A stretch of 64,000 nucleotides of DNA from assembly GCF_019457535.1 (NCBI RefSeq), contig NZ_CP080417.1:930001-994000 (forward strand), written 5' to 3'. This DNA is from Shewanella halotolerans. GTDB lineage: Bacteria; Pseudomonadota; Gammaproteobacteria; Enterobacterales; Shewanellaceae. Position 1 is the stretch's first letter. Each line of letters starts with the position of its first letter. The position numbers and the translations under genes are program-made. Below the pieces are notes generated by a model that did no database searches, was not told the origin of the DNA, and worked only from the letters and a program-made list of their open reading frames with translations. Shown piece by piece: positions 54,885 through 64,000 of the stretch.

Positions 54885-56592
54885 CTGAACCTCCGATGAT
54901 CTGCAGCAGTCCTGCGGCCAGCTCTGGGGCGGCATCGCCCAGTAGGTCGATGATCATCAATACTGTATCGGTATCACCGTGATTGACGATATAGTCGCGG
55001 ATCATGGCATCGACCATCGCTTTGTTTTGCTTGTAAAGCTCCTCACCGCTGCTCTTGATCAGCTCATCGAGCGCCTCGCCTCTGAGGGCATCTTCGAGTT
55101 TCTGGGCTAGCTGGTTCGAAGTCTCCGTCTGGCGTTTGACCTCAAATGCGGTCTGATTATTAAACTCGATCGTATGATCGTTAATCTGCGCCTCCTTGAT
55201 GCCCATCATCTGGGCAAACAGGGAGCTGATGTTGGAGAGGGCGACCACGTCGAAGATATTTTTTTCGATCTCCGCTTTTTCCGGCATCTTCTGTTTGCTG
55301 GGTCGGCTAACGTTACAGATGTTGGCATCTGGGAAGCATTTATATTCTCCCTTGGCCGCCTCGACGCCGTCTATCACAAGACGCCATTCGAAGACTAGGC
55401 CAAAGACCAGCCAGAGAATATTACCGCCGGGATATTGAGTATCTCCCATGGTGATCGTCTTATGCCTGAGTTCGCCAGTCCATACGCCGGATGAGCGTTT
55501 ACCGTTTTGTTCGTTCAGCGACTGCATGTAACTGAACTCCAGGCTGACTTCAGGTTGTTTAAGCCCTATGTCGCTATGTGGAGTGAACTGCACCAGCTCG
55601 TCGCCAAGGAATCGTTTCTTGCCCTGGTTCAGCACGCTGGCGAGCTGTTTTTCGATGATTCTGCCGGCAACCTGGGGCTCGGGGTAGGTGAAACGCAGGT
55701 GTTCCGGCGTCTTGAGCAGCTGAGCCTCGAAGGCATCGGGCTCGGCCTTCTGCTCGGCGCGCGCCTTGCGATTGGCGTAGTAACGTTGCATGAAATACTG
55801 CGGGTCTAAGCCACTCCAGCCGCCGACGAGCAAATTAATGTCTATGTCGCTAACCGGTTTGCTGCAGCTCGTGTGTGTGGCTTTAACGCTGATCTGTGAA
55901 TGACCCGTCTTGATCACCTTATGCAGCATGTCGAGGAATTCGGCGTTGAGTCCTCGCTCGGCCCAGCCCTTGCGGTACATCTCGAGTTTCAGGCGCCCAC
56001 GCTGATCGATAGACTGCATGGCGACATCCGCCTTCTTGATAAAGCCGGTGCAGTGCGCTCGTCTGAGGGGATTGCTGCGCGCCCAGGTTAAGAAGTCGCG
56101 GTAGCCGGCCTTGGTGTCTGTGCTGACGGCCTCCTGCCAGCGCTTATCGGTATGGCGGTGGCGAGACAGATAAGCGGTGAGCCAGACGAGCAGCAGCAAG
56201 GTGCCTAAGAATTTGCTCACTCCCTGAAAGCGCGGCGCGTAGGGGAACTGCTGGCTGAGGGATTTCTCTGTGGCTTTGCTCATGGGGAAGCTGGTCTGAT
56301 AATCCAGCGACAGCAGCACAGGCTTGGCCAGTGCCTTGATGGGCAGCAGGCGGTTCTCTTCCCAGGCGAACACGGTTTGTACCTTGCTCTTGTAGGTAAA
56401 TGTCTTGTCTGTGTAGATCTGATATTTTACCGAGCCGAAGGCGATTACCACAAACCAGGCTGCGGCGCCTATCATCAGGTAGCGGGCGAGTCGTCTTAGC
56501 TTGAGTCGCCAAATCGAGTCGGGTTTAGACTTGCTTAGCTTGCGAATAAACATCCATGCCACAAAACAGCCAAGAATGATCAGTTTTATCAT
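54877..56592 (-). CDS. Hypothetical membrane protein
   Basis: The protein has 571 residues and belongs to no family that I recognise. Two or three N-terminal hydrophobic segments (IKLIILGCFVAWMFI, YLMIGAAAWFVVIAFGSV, FLGTLLLLVWLTAYL) precede a large soluble domain with few repeats. Cys pairs occur in HTSCSKP and KCFPDANICNV. The C-terminal third is helical and acidic. It is translationally coupled to the PEGA gene, so the two products probably act together at the envelope. Confidence 0.55.
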   Translation of the reverse strand: MIKLIILGCFVAWMFIRKLSKSKPDSIWRLKLRRLARYLMIGAAAWFVVIAFGSVKYQIYTDKTFTYKSKVQTVFAWEENRLLPIKALAKPVLLSLDYQTSFPMSKATEKSLSQQFPYAPRFQGVSKFLGTLLLLVWLTAYLSRHRHTDKRWQEAVSTDTKAGYRDFLTWARSNPLRRAHCTGFIKKADVAMQSIDQRGRLKLEMYRKGWAERGLNAEFLDMLHKVIKTGHSQISVKATHTSCSKPVSDIDINLLVGGWSGLDPQYFMQRYYANRKARAEQKAEPDAFEAQLLKTPEHLRFTYPEPQVAGRIIEKQLASVLNQGKKRFLGDELVQFTPHSDIGLKQPEVSLEFSYMQSLNEQNGKRSSGVWTGELRHKTITMGDTQYPGGNILWLVFGLVFEWRLVIDGVEAAKGEYKCFPDANICNVSRPSKQKMPEKAEIEKNIFDVVALSNISSLFAQMMGIKEAQINDHTIEFNNQTAFEVKRQTETSNQLAQKLEDALRGEALDELIKSSGEELYKQNKAMVDAMIRDYIVNHGDTDTVLMIIDLLGDAAPELAAGLLQIIGGSDE

Positions 56593-57147
56593 TATCTCTT
56601 CCGTGTCCGAGCTGAGGTGTCATGGCGCGAGTTGGACTGAGTGATAGATTCGATGCGCCACGAACAGGGGTTACTTTTGTTAAAAACTATACCTATAGCC
56701 GCGGCGAAAAGAAACCTAAGTATTAGCCTAAGTGTGTGATTAATCACAGAAGATTAACATTGCTGTCATTAAGGTCTCGGTTTGGTGGCCTGTATTGCCG
56801 AACGAATAAAAGGGTGATGCAAAGAGGCAGTGAGGAAGGAAATGATGAAGCTTCTGAGGATGGTTTTAGAGATAGGAATAGGGCGGTTTAGAAGATTATC
56901 TGCCCGTCACATCCTGACTCAGCGTCTTTCGCTGAAACGGCAAAGGCAAAGCAGATTTTCTCTTGGCGTTAAGAGCGCTGCTAAGATCAGTTTGAAGAGC
57001 CTAGCCCAAAGCGAAATTGGACAGCACAGGCCGAGTGTTTTAGCTTGAAGCCTATATACTTTGCGCCTTAGGGCAGGTCGGTCGATTGGCTCGACTTAAA
57101 CTAGGAGTGAAACCAGCTGAAAGCATTCGGTGAAGAGGGAACGGACT
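56593..57147. other. Long gap upstream of the SRAP gene
   Basis: About 555 bases. It includes a 72-codon frame (56830-57048) with a good ribosome-binding site (GAGGAAGGAA) but a basic, low-complexity product and no recognised domain. I did not call it. No LexA-type box was seen near the SRAP start. Confidence 0.4.
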
Positions 57148-57717
57148 ATGTGTGGTCGACTCAATGTGATTAGCGATCCCCTGTGCGACTGGGTGTCGGG
57201 TCAGCTGGGGATAAAGTTTCATAGCGAGACCAATAACGACCTCAGGCCCACCCAGCAACTTGGGACCATAGCGCTGGATGGCGGCGCACTGCGGCAGGTG
57301 GATGCCAGCTGGGGGATAAAGCCTGAATGGGCTAAGCGGCTGCTGATCAATGCCCAGGCCGAGACGGTGAGGCAGAAACGCACCTTCGCCCAGGCCTTTG
57401 CCCAGCATAGGGCTGTGGTGCCCTGTAGCGGTTGGTATGAGTGGCTGCAGGCGGGCGGTGCCAAGCAGAAGTATCTGTTTCAAGGCCGTGACGGACAGCC
57501 GATCCTGATGGCGGGGATCCTCTATCCTCAGATTGATGGCAGCCATGCCCTGGTGACCCTTACCACCAAGCCGATAGCCAGCTGCGCGCCCTATCATCAT
57601 CGCATGCCGCTGCTTATTGAGCCCCAGGCGCTGGATTTCTGGTTTCACTCACAGCCCCATGAGCTGGACGCGCTGCTGACTGCGCCCGAGACTCTTTTAT
57701 CGATCCAAGCCTGCTAG
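57148..57717 (+). CDS. SRAP/HMCES-family protein (YedK)
   Basis: This 189-residue protein covalently protects abasic sites in single-stranded DNA. The catalytic Cys2 is in MCGRLN, exposed after Met removal. NAQAETVRQKRTF, VVPCSGWYEWLQ and YHHRMPLLI are the conserved blocks. I chose the ATG at 57148 because the free N-terminal Cys is required; the longer open frame from 57130 would block it. Confidence 0.92.
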   Translation: MCGRLNVISDPLCDWVSGQLGIKFHSETNNDLRPTQQLGTIALDGGALRQVDASWGIKPEWAKRLLINAQAETVRQKRTFAQAFAQHRAVVPCSGWYEWLQAGGAKQKYLFQGRDGQPILMAGILYPQIDGSHALVTLTTKPIASCAPYHHRMPLLIEPQALDFWFHSQPHELDALLTAPETLLSIQAC

Positions 57718-57746
57718 GGGCCACATCTGCTGGCGTCGACCAGAGG

Positions 57747-59519
57747 CTAGTTTTCATGGTCTAGATGAAGCTGCAACCAGAGTTCTAAGAGTGTCACCTG
57801 CCACAGACGTGAGCCGAAGCGAGTGAGTTGTTGCTCAGGGCTAGCGAGCATGGCGTCGATATAGTCCATATTGAAGATCCCCCTTGCTCTGGCCTGTGGA
57901 CGGGCAAAGACCTCTTTAGCGAGAGCCAGGTAAGGCCCCTGCATGTTACGCAGCCCTGGCACAGGAAAGTAGCCCTTGGGTCTGTCTATCACCTGATGGG
58001 GGATGATGCGTCTGGCGACCTGTTTGAGTAGGTATTTGCCTCCCTCCTTGAGTTTGAGATCGAAGGGGATGCGACTGGCCAGTTCGACCAGCTCATGGTC
58101 TAAGAAGGGAACTCTGGCTTCGAGTCCGAAGGCCATGGTCATGTTATCGACCCGCTTAACCGGGTCGTCGACTAACATCACCCGAGTATCCAACATCAGG
58201 GCCTTGTCGATGGCAGTTTCGGCCGGGCAATGGGCGAAGTAGCGCCGTACGTAATCGCCTGCATGATCGCCATCGAGAAGTGGCTGGGCGACCAGCTGCT
58301 GGTATTCTGGATATTGCCAGGAGAAGTAGGCGTCTTGATAGGTTTGTGCCTCATCTTCCGCGGTGGCGTCGACCATTGGAGGATACCAGTGATAACCGCC
58401 AAAGACCTCATCGGCCCCTTGACCACTCTGAACTACCTTGACGTGTTGACTAACGGTTTTAGAGAGCAGATAGAAGCCGATGACATCGTGAGACACCATG
58501 GGCTCAGACATCGCCATCACGCAGTCGGGCAGATGAGAGATAAGCTCACTATGACTGACCACTATCTTTTGATGTCGAGTCTGGTAATGCTCGGCGATCA
58601 GATCTGAGTATTTGAATTCATTACCTTGCTCATCTGCGACATCATCAAAGCCGATAGAGAAGGTATGGATCTCTTTTTGCCCCAGCTCGTGCAACAAGCC
58701 CACGATCAATGATGAATCTAAGCCGCCGGAGAGGAGCACTCCAACAGGTACGTCGGCTTCTAAACGGCGCTTGGCGCTGTCAAACAGCTTTTGTTCCAGT
58801 TGTTGAGACCAGGTTTCCTCTGTCTCTTGTTCTAGGCTGGATCCCGGTGAGAGGTACCAGTAGGGGCGGCGGTCTATCTGGCCGTCGGCGCTAACCATCA
58901 TCCAATGTGCCGCCTCGAGTTTATGGATCTGCTTAAACAAGGTTTTGTCGCCGACGATGGCGCGAAAACAGAGATAGTGGTTGAGAGACTGGGGGTCTAT
59001 CTCTGTATCGGCGACCGGATGACGCAAGAGGGCGGGTAAACTGGAGGCAAATACCAAACTGTGGCCATCATTGAAGTAGTAGAGAGGCTTGATGCCCAAC
59101 CTGTCTCTGGCAACAAAGAGTCGTCCTGTATCACGCTCATGAATGGCAAAGGCAAACATGCCATTGAATTTTTCGACACATTGGCGACCCCAATGGGCAT
59201 AGGCCTTGAGTATTACCTCGCTGTCGCTGTGGGAGAAAAAGTGGTAGCCCAACTCAGACAGTTCGGCCCGTAATGCGCGGTAGTTGTAGATACAGCCGTT
59301 GAATACCAGGGTAAGCCCGAGTTCGGCGTCGACCATAGGCTGGGCGCCATGTTCACTCAGGTCGATGATTTTTAAACGTCTATGGCCCAGACAGCATGGT
59401 CCTAGGCTATAGAGGCCCTGTCCGTCTGGTCCCCTTGGCGCCAGTTTATCCAGCATGGCGGCGACCTGGTCGACCTTGGCGCTAGTGGTAAAAGAGAGTT
59501 CTCCGGCAATCCCGCACAT
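57747..59519 (-). CDS. Asparagine synthetase-like amidotransferase (AsnO / NAGGN amidotransferase type)
   Basis: The 590-residue protein has a class II glutaminase domain with nucleophile Cys2 (MCGIAGE) and an ATP pyrophosphatase domain SGGLDSSLIVGLLHE. The C-terminus, DRPKGYFPVPGLRNMQGPY and GSRLWQVTLLELWLQLH, resembles N-acetylglutaminylglutamine amidotransferase more than AsnB. That enzyme makes the osmolyte NAGGN. I chose 59519 (AGGAG upstream) because Cys2 must be N-terminal. It is divergent from a RimK-like ligase. Confidence 0.82.
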   Translation of the reverse strand: MCGIAGELSFTTSAKVDQVAAMLDKLAPRGPDGQGLYSLGPCCLGHRRLKIIDLSEHGAQPMVDAELGLTLVFNGCIYNYRALRAELSELGYHFFSHSDSEVILKAYAHWGRQCVEKFNGMFAFAIHERDTGRLFVARDRLGIKPLYYFNDGHSLVFASSLPALLRHPVADTEIDPQSLNHYLCFRAIVGDKTLFKQIHKLEAAHWMMVSADGQIDRRPYWYLSPGSSLEQETEETWSQQLEQKLFDSAKRRLEADVPVGVLLSGGLDSSLIVGLLHELGQKEIHTFSIGFDDVADEQGNEFKYSDLIAEHYQTRHQKIVVSHSELISHLPDCVMAMSEPMVSHDVIGFYLLSKTVSQHVKVVQSGQGADEVFGGYHWYPPMVDATAEDEAQTYQDAYFSWQYPEYQQLVAQPLLDGDHAGDYVRRYFAHCPAETAIDKALMLDTRVMLVDDPVKRVDNMTMAFGLEARVPFLDHELVELASRIPFDLKLKEGGKYLLKQVARRIIPHQVIDRPKGYFPVPGLRNMQGPYLALAKEVFARPQARARGIFNMDYIDAMLASPEQQLTRFGSRLWQVTLLELWLQLHLDHEN

Positions 59520-59725
59520 AGTCACTCCTACTAACTCGAATTTAATATCAGTTATAACTATTTACCTTAGTAAAACTCACTGGCTTCTCAAGTGAAATCA
59601 ATGAAAAAGAGGCGAAACATTTTATTGTCTTACCGAGGGGAAATTGGCGGGGGCAATATGAGCAGAGGCTGCTACACTTTTAAACAAGTTGAAAATTTGT
59701 TCACTCAACAATTAATGAAGGACTT

Positions 59726-60679
59726 ATGAAAATAGCTATCCTGACAACTAATCAGGTCGACGATGACAACAGATTGGTTGAAGTAGCTCGCGCCAAGGGA
59801 CATGACGCCTTTCTGCTCGATCTGCGCCAAATTAGTATTGAGTTGCTCCCCAGTAATCCAGAAATTTACTATCAAAATGAAGTTATTACGAATAAGTTTG
59901 ATATTGTGATCCCCAGATTAAATGTTTCCTATACCGATTTCGGTATCAATATCTTGCAACAATTTATCTGTGCCGGGATCTATGTCAGCGAATCGCCAGA
60001 GGCCCTGCGCCTGGGTCGGGACAAGCTTAAGTGTTTGCAATATCTCTTGAGTAAGGACTTGCCATTTCCGGCGACTGCCATTGCCTATACCCCAGAATAT
60101 TTAGAGACGCTGGTCGGCCATCTAAAGTTGCCGCTGGTGGTGAAGTTGATCGAGAGCACCGAGGGTACTGGAGTATTTTTAGCTAAAACTAAAAAGGAGG
60201 TCGATAACCTATGTAAGACCTTCTCTCTGGCAGGGGTTAGCTATCAAATACAGGAGTTTATAGCCGAGGCTGCTGGGCAAGATATTCGTGCGTTTGTGGT
60301 GGGGGATAGGGTGGTTGCCGCGATGCAGAGGGAGTCCCAGGACGATGATTTTAGAGCCAATGTCTCTCTCGGTGCTCACTCGGCCGCCGTGCAGTTGACA
60401 CCAGAAGAGGAGCAGGTGGTGTTAAGGGCGACCCAAAGCATAGGCGTCAATATTGCTGGCGTCGACTTTGTGCGTTCTTCTCGTGGGCCTCTGCTGCTGG
60501 AGATCAATGTCTCCCCCGACTTTACCGGTAAACAGGGCCTGGAAACCGTGACTAACTGTAATATTGCCGCCGCCATCATCGACTATACCCTGAGTGAGGC
60601 CAAGGGCTTCTATCGACATCGGAGGTTAATGGCTAGCCGGGTGCGGCGGGAGGAAGATCTGCTATGTGCCGATGGCTAG
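59726..60679 (+). CDS. RimK-like ATP-grasp ligase
   Basis: The protein has 317 residues. An N-terminal pre-ATP-grasp domain is followed by an ATP-grasp fold with LPLVVKLIESTEGTGVFLA, IQEFIAEAAGQDIRAFVVGD and GPLLLEINVSPDFTGKQGLE. RimK members join glutamates or other amino acids to peptides. A C-terminal basic tail (ASRVRREED) follows. AAGGA precedes the ATG. It shares 16 bases with the next gene and is divergent from the AsnO-like gene, so it may build the peptide which the latter amidates. Confidence 0.85.
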   Translation: MKIAILTTNQVDDDNRLVEVARAKGHDAFLLDLRQISIELLPSNPEIYYQNEVITNKFDIVIPRLNVSYTDFGINILQQFICAGIYVSESPEALRLGRDKLKCLQYLLSKDLPFPATAIAYTPEYLETLVGHLKLPLVVKLIESTEGTGVFLAKTKKEVDNLCKTFSLAGVSYQIQEFIAEAAGQDIRAFVVGDRVVAAMQRESQDDDFRANVSLGAHSAAVQLTPEEEQVVLRATQSIGVNIAGVDFVRSSRGPLLLEINVSPDFTGKQGLETVTNCNIAAAIIDYTLSEAKGFYRHRRLMASRVRREEDLLCADG

Positions 60680-61491
60680 CCTATTCGGGGCGCCCCATTT
60701 TTTTGGATACCTTAGTGACACAGCCGAGTCACTCGCTAGTGGCGCAGAGTCTAAACAGTGAGTTGAACATTAGCCCTGCGGGCGTATTGCTCAGCACCAA
60801 TGGCGATGGTTTTGGGATCGGCTGGTATAACCGACGTGCCGAGCCAGGCGTGTTTCGCGATGATAAACCCGCCTGGCATGATGAGAATCTGAAAAATCTT
60901 TGCCATCAGGTGGAGTCGCATATTTTCTTTGCCCACATTCGGGCCACTACCACTGGCGATGTGCAGCGCACTAACTGTCACCCGTTTCAATTTAAAAACT
61001 GGCTGTTTCAGCACAATGGTCATGTCAGCGATTTCGAGAAGATCCGCCGAGAACTCCAGCTGGATATCGCACCCGAGTTGTACCCCTATCTTAGGGGAAC
61101 TACAGACAGCGAGACCTTTTTCATGTTGGCTCTCACCTATGGTTTGCAAGAAAACCCTAAGTTGGCGCTGCAAAAAATGGTCGAGCGAGTGCTGCAGGCC
61201 CTGGAGCGAGTTAATCCTAAGGGAGTGTTGAATCTATCTTGTGCACTCTCCGATGGTGACAGGCTCTATACCCTAAGGTTTTCCTATAATGAGGAGGCGA
61301 TGACCCAGTTTTACTCGTCGGATACCGAGTGCATCCAAGATTTTGATGATCAATTTGAGCTGATGCCACAGGGAAGTATTGTTGTGGTTTCGGAACCTTT
61401 GGATAAGGCCAGTGATAAGTGGAAACCTATCCCAGCCAACACCTTTGCGACCATAGAAGCGAATCAGGTGACTAGCGAAACCTTCATATGA
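60664..61491 (+). CDS. Class II glutamine amidotransferase (YafJ/EgtC-like)
   Basis: The protein has 275 residues. The N-terminal nucleophile Cys2 is in MCRWLAYSGRP. NGDGFGIGWY, FAHIRATTTGDVQRTNCHPF and FQHNGHVSDF are the conserved Ntn-hydrolase blocks. No synthetase domain is attached. Its start overlaps the rimK-like end, so both are translated together and may act in one pathway. Confidence 0.87.
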   Translation: MCRWLAYSGRPIFLDTLVTQPSHSLVAQSLNSELNISPAGVLLSTNGDGFGIGWYNRRAEPGVFRDDKPAWHDENLKNLCHQVESHIFFAHIRATTTGDVQRTNCHPFQFKNWLFQHNGHVSDFEKIRRELQLDIAPELYPYLRGTTDSETFFMLALTYGLQENPKLALQKMVERVLQALERVNPKGVLNLSCALSDGDRLYTLRFSYNEEAMTQFYSSDTECIQDFDDQFELMPQGSIVVVSEPLDKASDKWKPIPANTFATIEANQVTSETFI

Positions 61492-61654
61492 TGGGTCAGA
61501 TGTCGCTCTATCCTCTGTGTGCCCAGCGGCCAGAGGCCTAGAGAAAGGCTTCCGCAGTTCCCTTGAGATAGCCAATTGATCTGAATCAATGCCACTTCTT
61601 TCATAAGTGGTCAGTATATTAGGCAGTTTTGATATGTAGTTACAGGAGGCTGGG

Positions 61655-61903
61655 GTGACAGAGGAAAAGGAGGCGGATGCTAAGCTGATTCGGTTGCTAA
61701 AGATCTGTATCGTCATCGGGCTCTGCCTGATTTTGCTGGGGATCTATCTGCATAACTTTAGTGAAACTATGGAAGCCATGGGAGTGACCGGGATTATCAT
61801 CAGCGCCGTCTGTGTGGCCTTCGGCATGGTGCTCTCCTTGCCGACCAAGATGTATCTCACCTTTATCCTGGTTAGGCGCGAAGCCGAAAATCGGGACAAT
61901 TAA
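61655..61903 (+). CDS. Small two-helix membrane protein
   Basis: The protein has 82 residues. A charged N-terminus is followed by helices LLKICIVIGLCLILLGIYL and GVTGIIISAVCVAFGMVLSLP. GTG start has GGAGG 7 bases upstream. The next gene starts 220 bases later. I recognise no family. Confidence 0.6.
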   Translation: MTEEKEADAKLIRLLKICIVIGLCLILLGIYLHNFSETMEAMGVTGIIISAVCVAFGMVLSLPTKMYLTFILVRREAENRDN

Positions 61904-62124
61904 GCCTGCCAATTTGTCCTTACCTTCACCTTAACGTTATCTTGCTCAAGGTCATCTCGGCTAATTGTTCGATTCTTATATATAGTTAGCAAAAGCTTAA
62001 TTTAATAGTTAGTTTTTAGTACAAGGTTAAGGTTTTGAAAGGCAAGGTAATTTATACTATGCCGAAAATGGGCCACTTAGCTGGCCATCTTGATTAATCT
62101 GGATGAGTAAAACATATCGCCGTT

Positions 62125-63693
62125 ATGGATAGAGATGCCCCTCAGGAAGCCAAGCTGACCTACGCTAAATATAAGAAGAGCATGCTCTATTCGCTGCTAC
62201 TCCTGCTATTCCTGTCTGCCGTACTGGCAATTGTCTATCTGATGACTAGCAGCAATATCTCCCGCGAACGAGAGATGCGCCAATATGCCGAGCTTGGAAA
62301 CATGCAGGCGAGCCTGCTGGCCGAGCTTAATATCGTCGGTACTGACCTGGCTTATTATGCTCACAGCGAACTGGCCGTCTCGACCCTGGAGGAGAAAGAT
62401 CCTAAGGCCAAGCGCTATCTCACCTCGCTGATGTTCCAAATTGGTAATCTCTATAAACATTACGATCAGCTCCGCCTGCTCGATGATAAAGGCGATGAGG
62501 TGATTCGTATCGACCAGCAGCGAGATAACAGCCTTCACCTGGTGCCGGACCAGGCCTTACAGAATAAGGCGGACCGTTACTATTTCCGTGAGCTTACCGG
62601 GCTAAAACCCGAAGAGATCTACGCCTCGCCGTTCGATCTCAATGTGGAGCACGGTGAGGTGGAGCAGCCCCTCAAGCCCACCATACGTTTTGCCACGCCC
62701 ATCTACAGCAAGGCGGGGGATTTTATCGGCGCCGGTGTGATCAACTATAAGGGTAACGATCTTTTGCAGATCATTGACGATCTGAATGTGCATGAAGGTG
62801 ACAAGGTTTACCTGCTGAACGGCAAAGGTTTCTATCTCAAGGGAGAGCAGGCCGACAAGGAGTGGCGTTTCATGTTCCCCGAACGTGAGCAGCTGGGCTT
62901 TGACAGTGACTACCCTACAGCCTGGCGTCGCATGCAGCAGTCGGAGCTGGGCAAGGTGGTGACCGACGATGGCGAGTACTATTTCAGCCGCTTCAAGTTG
63001 GCGCCCCATTCACTGTTTAACATAGTGGATAAGGAGAGCGCCTATCTGGTGATGTTCGTGCCCGAGAGTACGATTGAGGCCGCTCAGCAGAATCTCAACA
63101 AAAGCGCCATTTTTGCATTTTTGTTGGTGTCACCCATGTTTATCTTCCTGGCCTATAAATTGGCTGGCGCTCAGGTTGAGCAGCAACGCCTGTTTAGTCA
63201 GCTTACCTTCGATGCCCGCCACGATGCCCTGACTGGTCTGTATAACCGCAGCGCCATCATAGAGTATCTGGGTAAGAGCATCAGCCGCAGCCGACGCCAA
63301 AAGGCACAGCTGGCGGTGAGCTTCATCGACGTGAACGATCTGAAGAAGACCAATGATCTGCACGGTCATGAGGCGGGGGACGATCTACTCAAGGGCGTGG
63401 CTAGCGTGATCAACATGTCGATCCGTGACGGTGACTTTGCCGCCCGCATCGGTGGCGATGAGTTTCTTATCGTCTTCGTGGACTGCGACGGCAGCTGCGC
63501 CAACGAGATCATGGAGCGGATCCAGGCCGCCTATGGCGTCATGGGGCTTGGCAAGACGGGTAAGGAGTGGAGCCTGAGCTTCGGCTGCACTCAGCTGCTG
63601 CACGAGACCGATGATGTGGACAGTATCATAGAGCGGGCCGACAGCCTGATGTATGAACACAAGACGGGGCAGAAGAACCAGCTGCTGCCTTAA
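62125..63693 (+). CDS. Diguanylate cyclase with periplasmic Cache sensor
   Basis: This c-di-GMP synthase has 522 residues. An N-terminal helix (SLLLLLFLSAVLAIVYLM) and a second helix (SAIFAFLLVSPMFIFLAYKLA) flank a Cache-type domain (YYFRELTGLKPEEIYASPFDL, DFIGAGVINYKGNDLL). The GGDEF domain has DARHDALTGLYNR, the active site IGGDEFLIVF and an I-site RDGD five residues upstream of GGDEF for product inhibition. No EAL domain is present. Confidence 0.93.
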   Translation: MDRDAPQEAKLTYAKYKKSMLYSLLLLLFLSAVLAIVYLMTSSNISREREMRQYAELGNMQASLLAELNIVGTDLAYYAHSELAVSTLEEKDPKAKRYLTSLMFQIGNLYKHYDQLRLLDDKGDEVIRIDQQRDNSLHLVPDQALQNKADRYYFRELTGLKPEEIYASPFDLNVEHGEVEQPLKPTIRFATPIYSKAGDFIGAGVINYKGNDLLQIIDDLNVHEGDKVYLLNGKGFYLKGEQADKEWRFMFPEREQLGFDSDYPTAWRRMQQSELGKVVTDDGEYYFSRFKLAPHSLFNIVDKESAYLVMFVPESTIEAAQQNLNKSAIFAFLLVSPMFIFLAYKLAGAQVEQQRLFSQLTFDARHDALTGLYNRSAIIEYLGKSISRSRRQKAQLAVSFIDVNDLKKTNDLHGHEAGDDLLKGVASVINMSIRDGDFAARIGGDEFLIVFVDCDGSCANEIMERIQAAYGVMGLGKTGKEWSLSFGCTQLLHETDDVDSIIERADSLMYEHKTGQKNQLLP

Positions 63694-63917
63694 TCCGCTC
63701 TCCCTAACGATTTCTCTAACTTGCTCTATTCTCTATTTTGATCTCTTGGGTGGCGCAGCTTCTTCGCCGCCCTGGTGGTTAATTCGGCTCATTTGGCCTT
63801 TTTCGGCAATTAACCCAAGACTAATGGGGCAAAAACACCGATAATTCCCCTCAATTGTCTCATTTTCAAATAAAGCATGCTGGCCCACGGGTACAGGCGC
63901 GCAGTGGAAACCACCCC

Positions 63918-64000
63918 ATGGAAATCAAAGTTAATTTTCTCGATAACCTAAGACTCGAAGCCAAGTTCGACGATTTTACCGTCACCGCCGATCAGCCGAT
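63918..64000 (+). CDS. OsmC-domain / YcaO-domain protein, 5' end only
   Basis: Only 27 residues are visible: MEIKVNFLDNLRLEA and KFDDFTVTADQP. They match the start of a large Shewanella/vibrio protein with an N-terminal OsmC domain and a C-terminal YcaO domain, as far as I recall. No classical ribosome-binding site is clear. The rest lies outside the window. Confidence 0.6.
   Translation, partial: MEIKVNFLDNLRLEAKFDDFTVTADQP

Noticed and set aside
56830..57048. 72-codon ORF with a good ribosome-binding site
   Set aside because: Its product is basic and low in complexity with no recognised domain; coding status cannot be supported.

Overview
The window looks like chromosome from a marine Shewanella or a close relative. 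The evidence is the block zapA / 6S RNA / ygfA next to ygfB-ubiH-ubiI-gcvT-gcvH-gcvP, a periplasmic multihaem cytochrome, a MSHA-like pilin, an NlpE-like lipoprotein, a TonB receptor, dCache/GGDEF and MCP signalling proteins, and an OsmC-YcaO gene start at the right edge. Most of the sequence is moderately GC-rich housekeeping DNA. The stretch from about 27.2 to 41.5 kb is clearly more AT-rich and holds accessory and defence genes.

Layout. 1-5.3 kb: 5' end of ccoG with a sigma54-type promoter and an upstream palindrome, the adjacent PAS/sigma54 activator, and a TonB-dependent receptor. 5.3-17.4 kb: a DsbD-gamma-like thioredoxin, ppk-ppx (polyphosphate synthesis and breakdown, with a Pho-box-like site), an S10-type peptidase, a LysE exporter, DUF3144, a pilin, ung, a cold-shock-like/membrane/excalibur-like protein, an NlpE-like lipoprotein, a solute-binding protein and 5-formyl-THF cyclo-ligase. 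17.4-18.1 kb: a MITE-like repeat and 6S RNA, whose 3' end and terminator are tandemly duplicated. 18.1-27.1 kb: zapA, ygfB, ubiH, ubiI and the glycine cleavage operon.

27.2-41.5 kb is the accessory island. It contains an OLD-family ATPase/TOPRIM gene followed directly by an integron-type attC site and a short second-cassette ORF that is probably cut off. A WYL-type repressor with a palindromic operator follows, reading away from a complete four-gene MukF-MukE-MukB-JetD set (MksFEB-G, the Wadjet anti-plasmid architecture). Downstream are two poorly described genes: a protein with two successive zinc/HNH-like modules and a DUF3800-like protein. Together these form a compact defence region. The double-HNH and DUF3800 pair is the part least explained by known systems.

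41.5-64 kb returns to core-like DNA: a NERD nuclease with a small membrane partner; a five-haem cytochrome with an Ig-like C-terminus whose stop codon lies immediately before a complete IS10-group IS4-family element with a 9-bp target duplication; dCMP deaminase; a DUF2726 protein; a serine hydrolase; a periplasmic sugar-type binding protein and a Cache chemoreceptor; DUF3297; an RRF-like small protein; a two-gene unit of unknown membrane protein plus PEGA-domain protein; SRAP/YedK; a divergent cluster of an AsnO-like amidotransferase versus a RimK-like ligase plus class II amidotransferase; a small membrane protein; a diguanylate cyclase; and the first codons of an OsmC/YcaO gene.

No tRNA, rRNA, CRISPR array or prophage structural gene was recognised. 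Function assignments come from reading motifs; no database search was possible.
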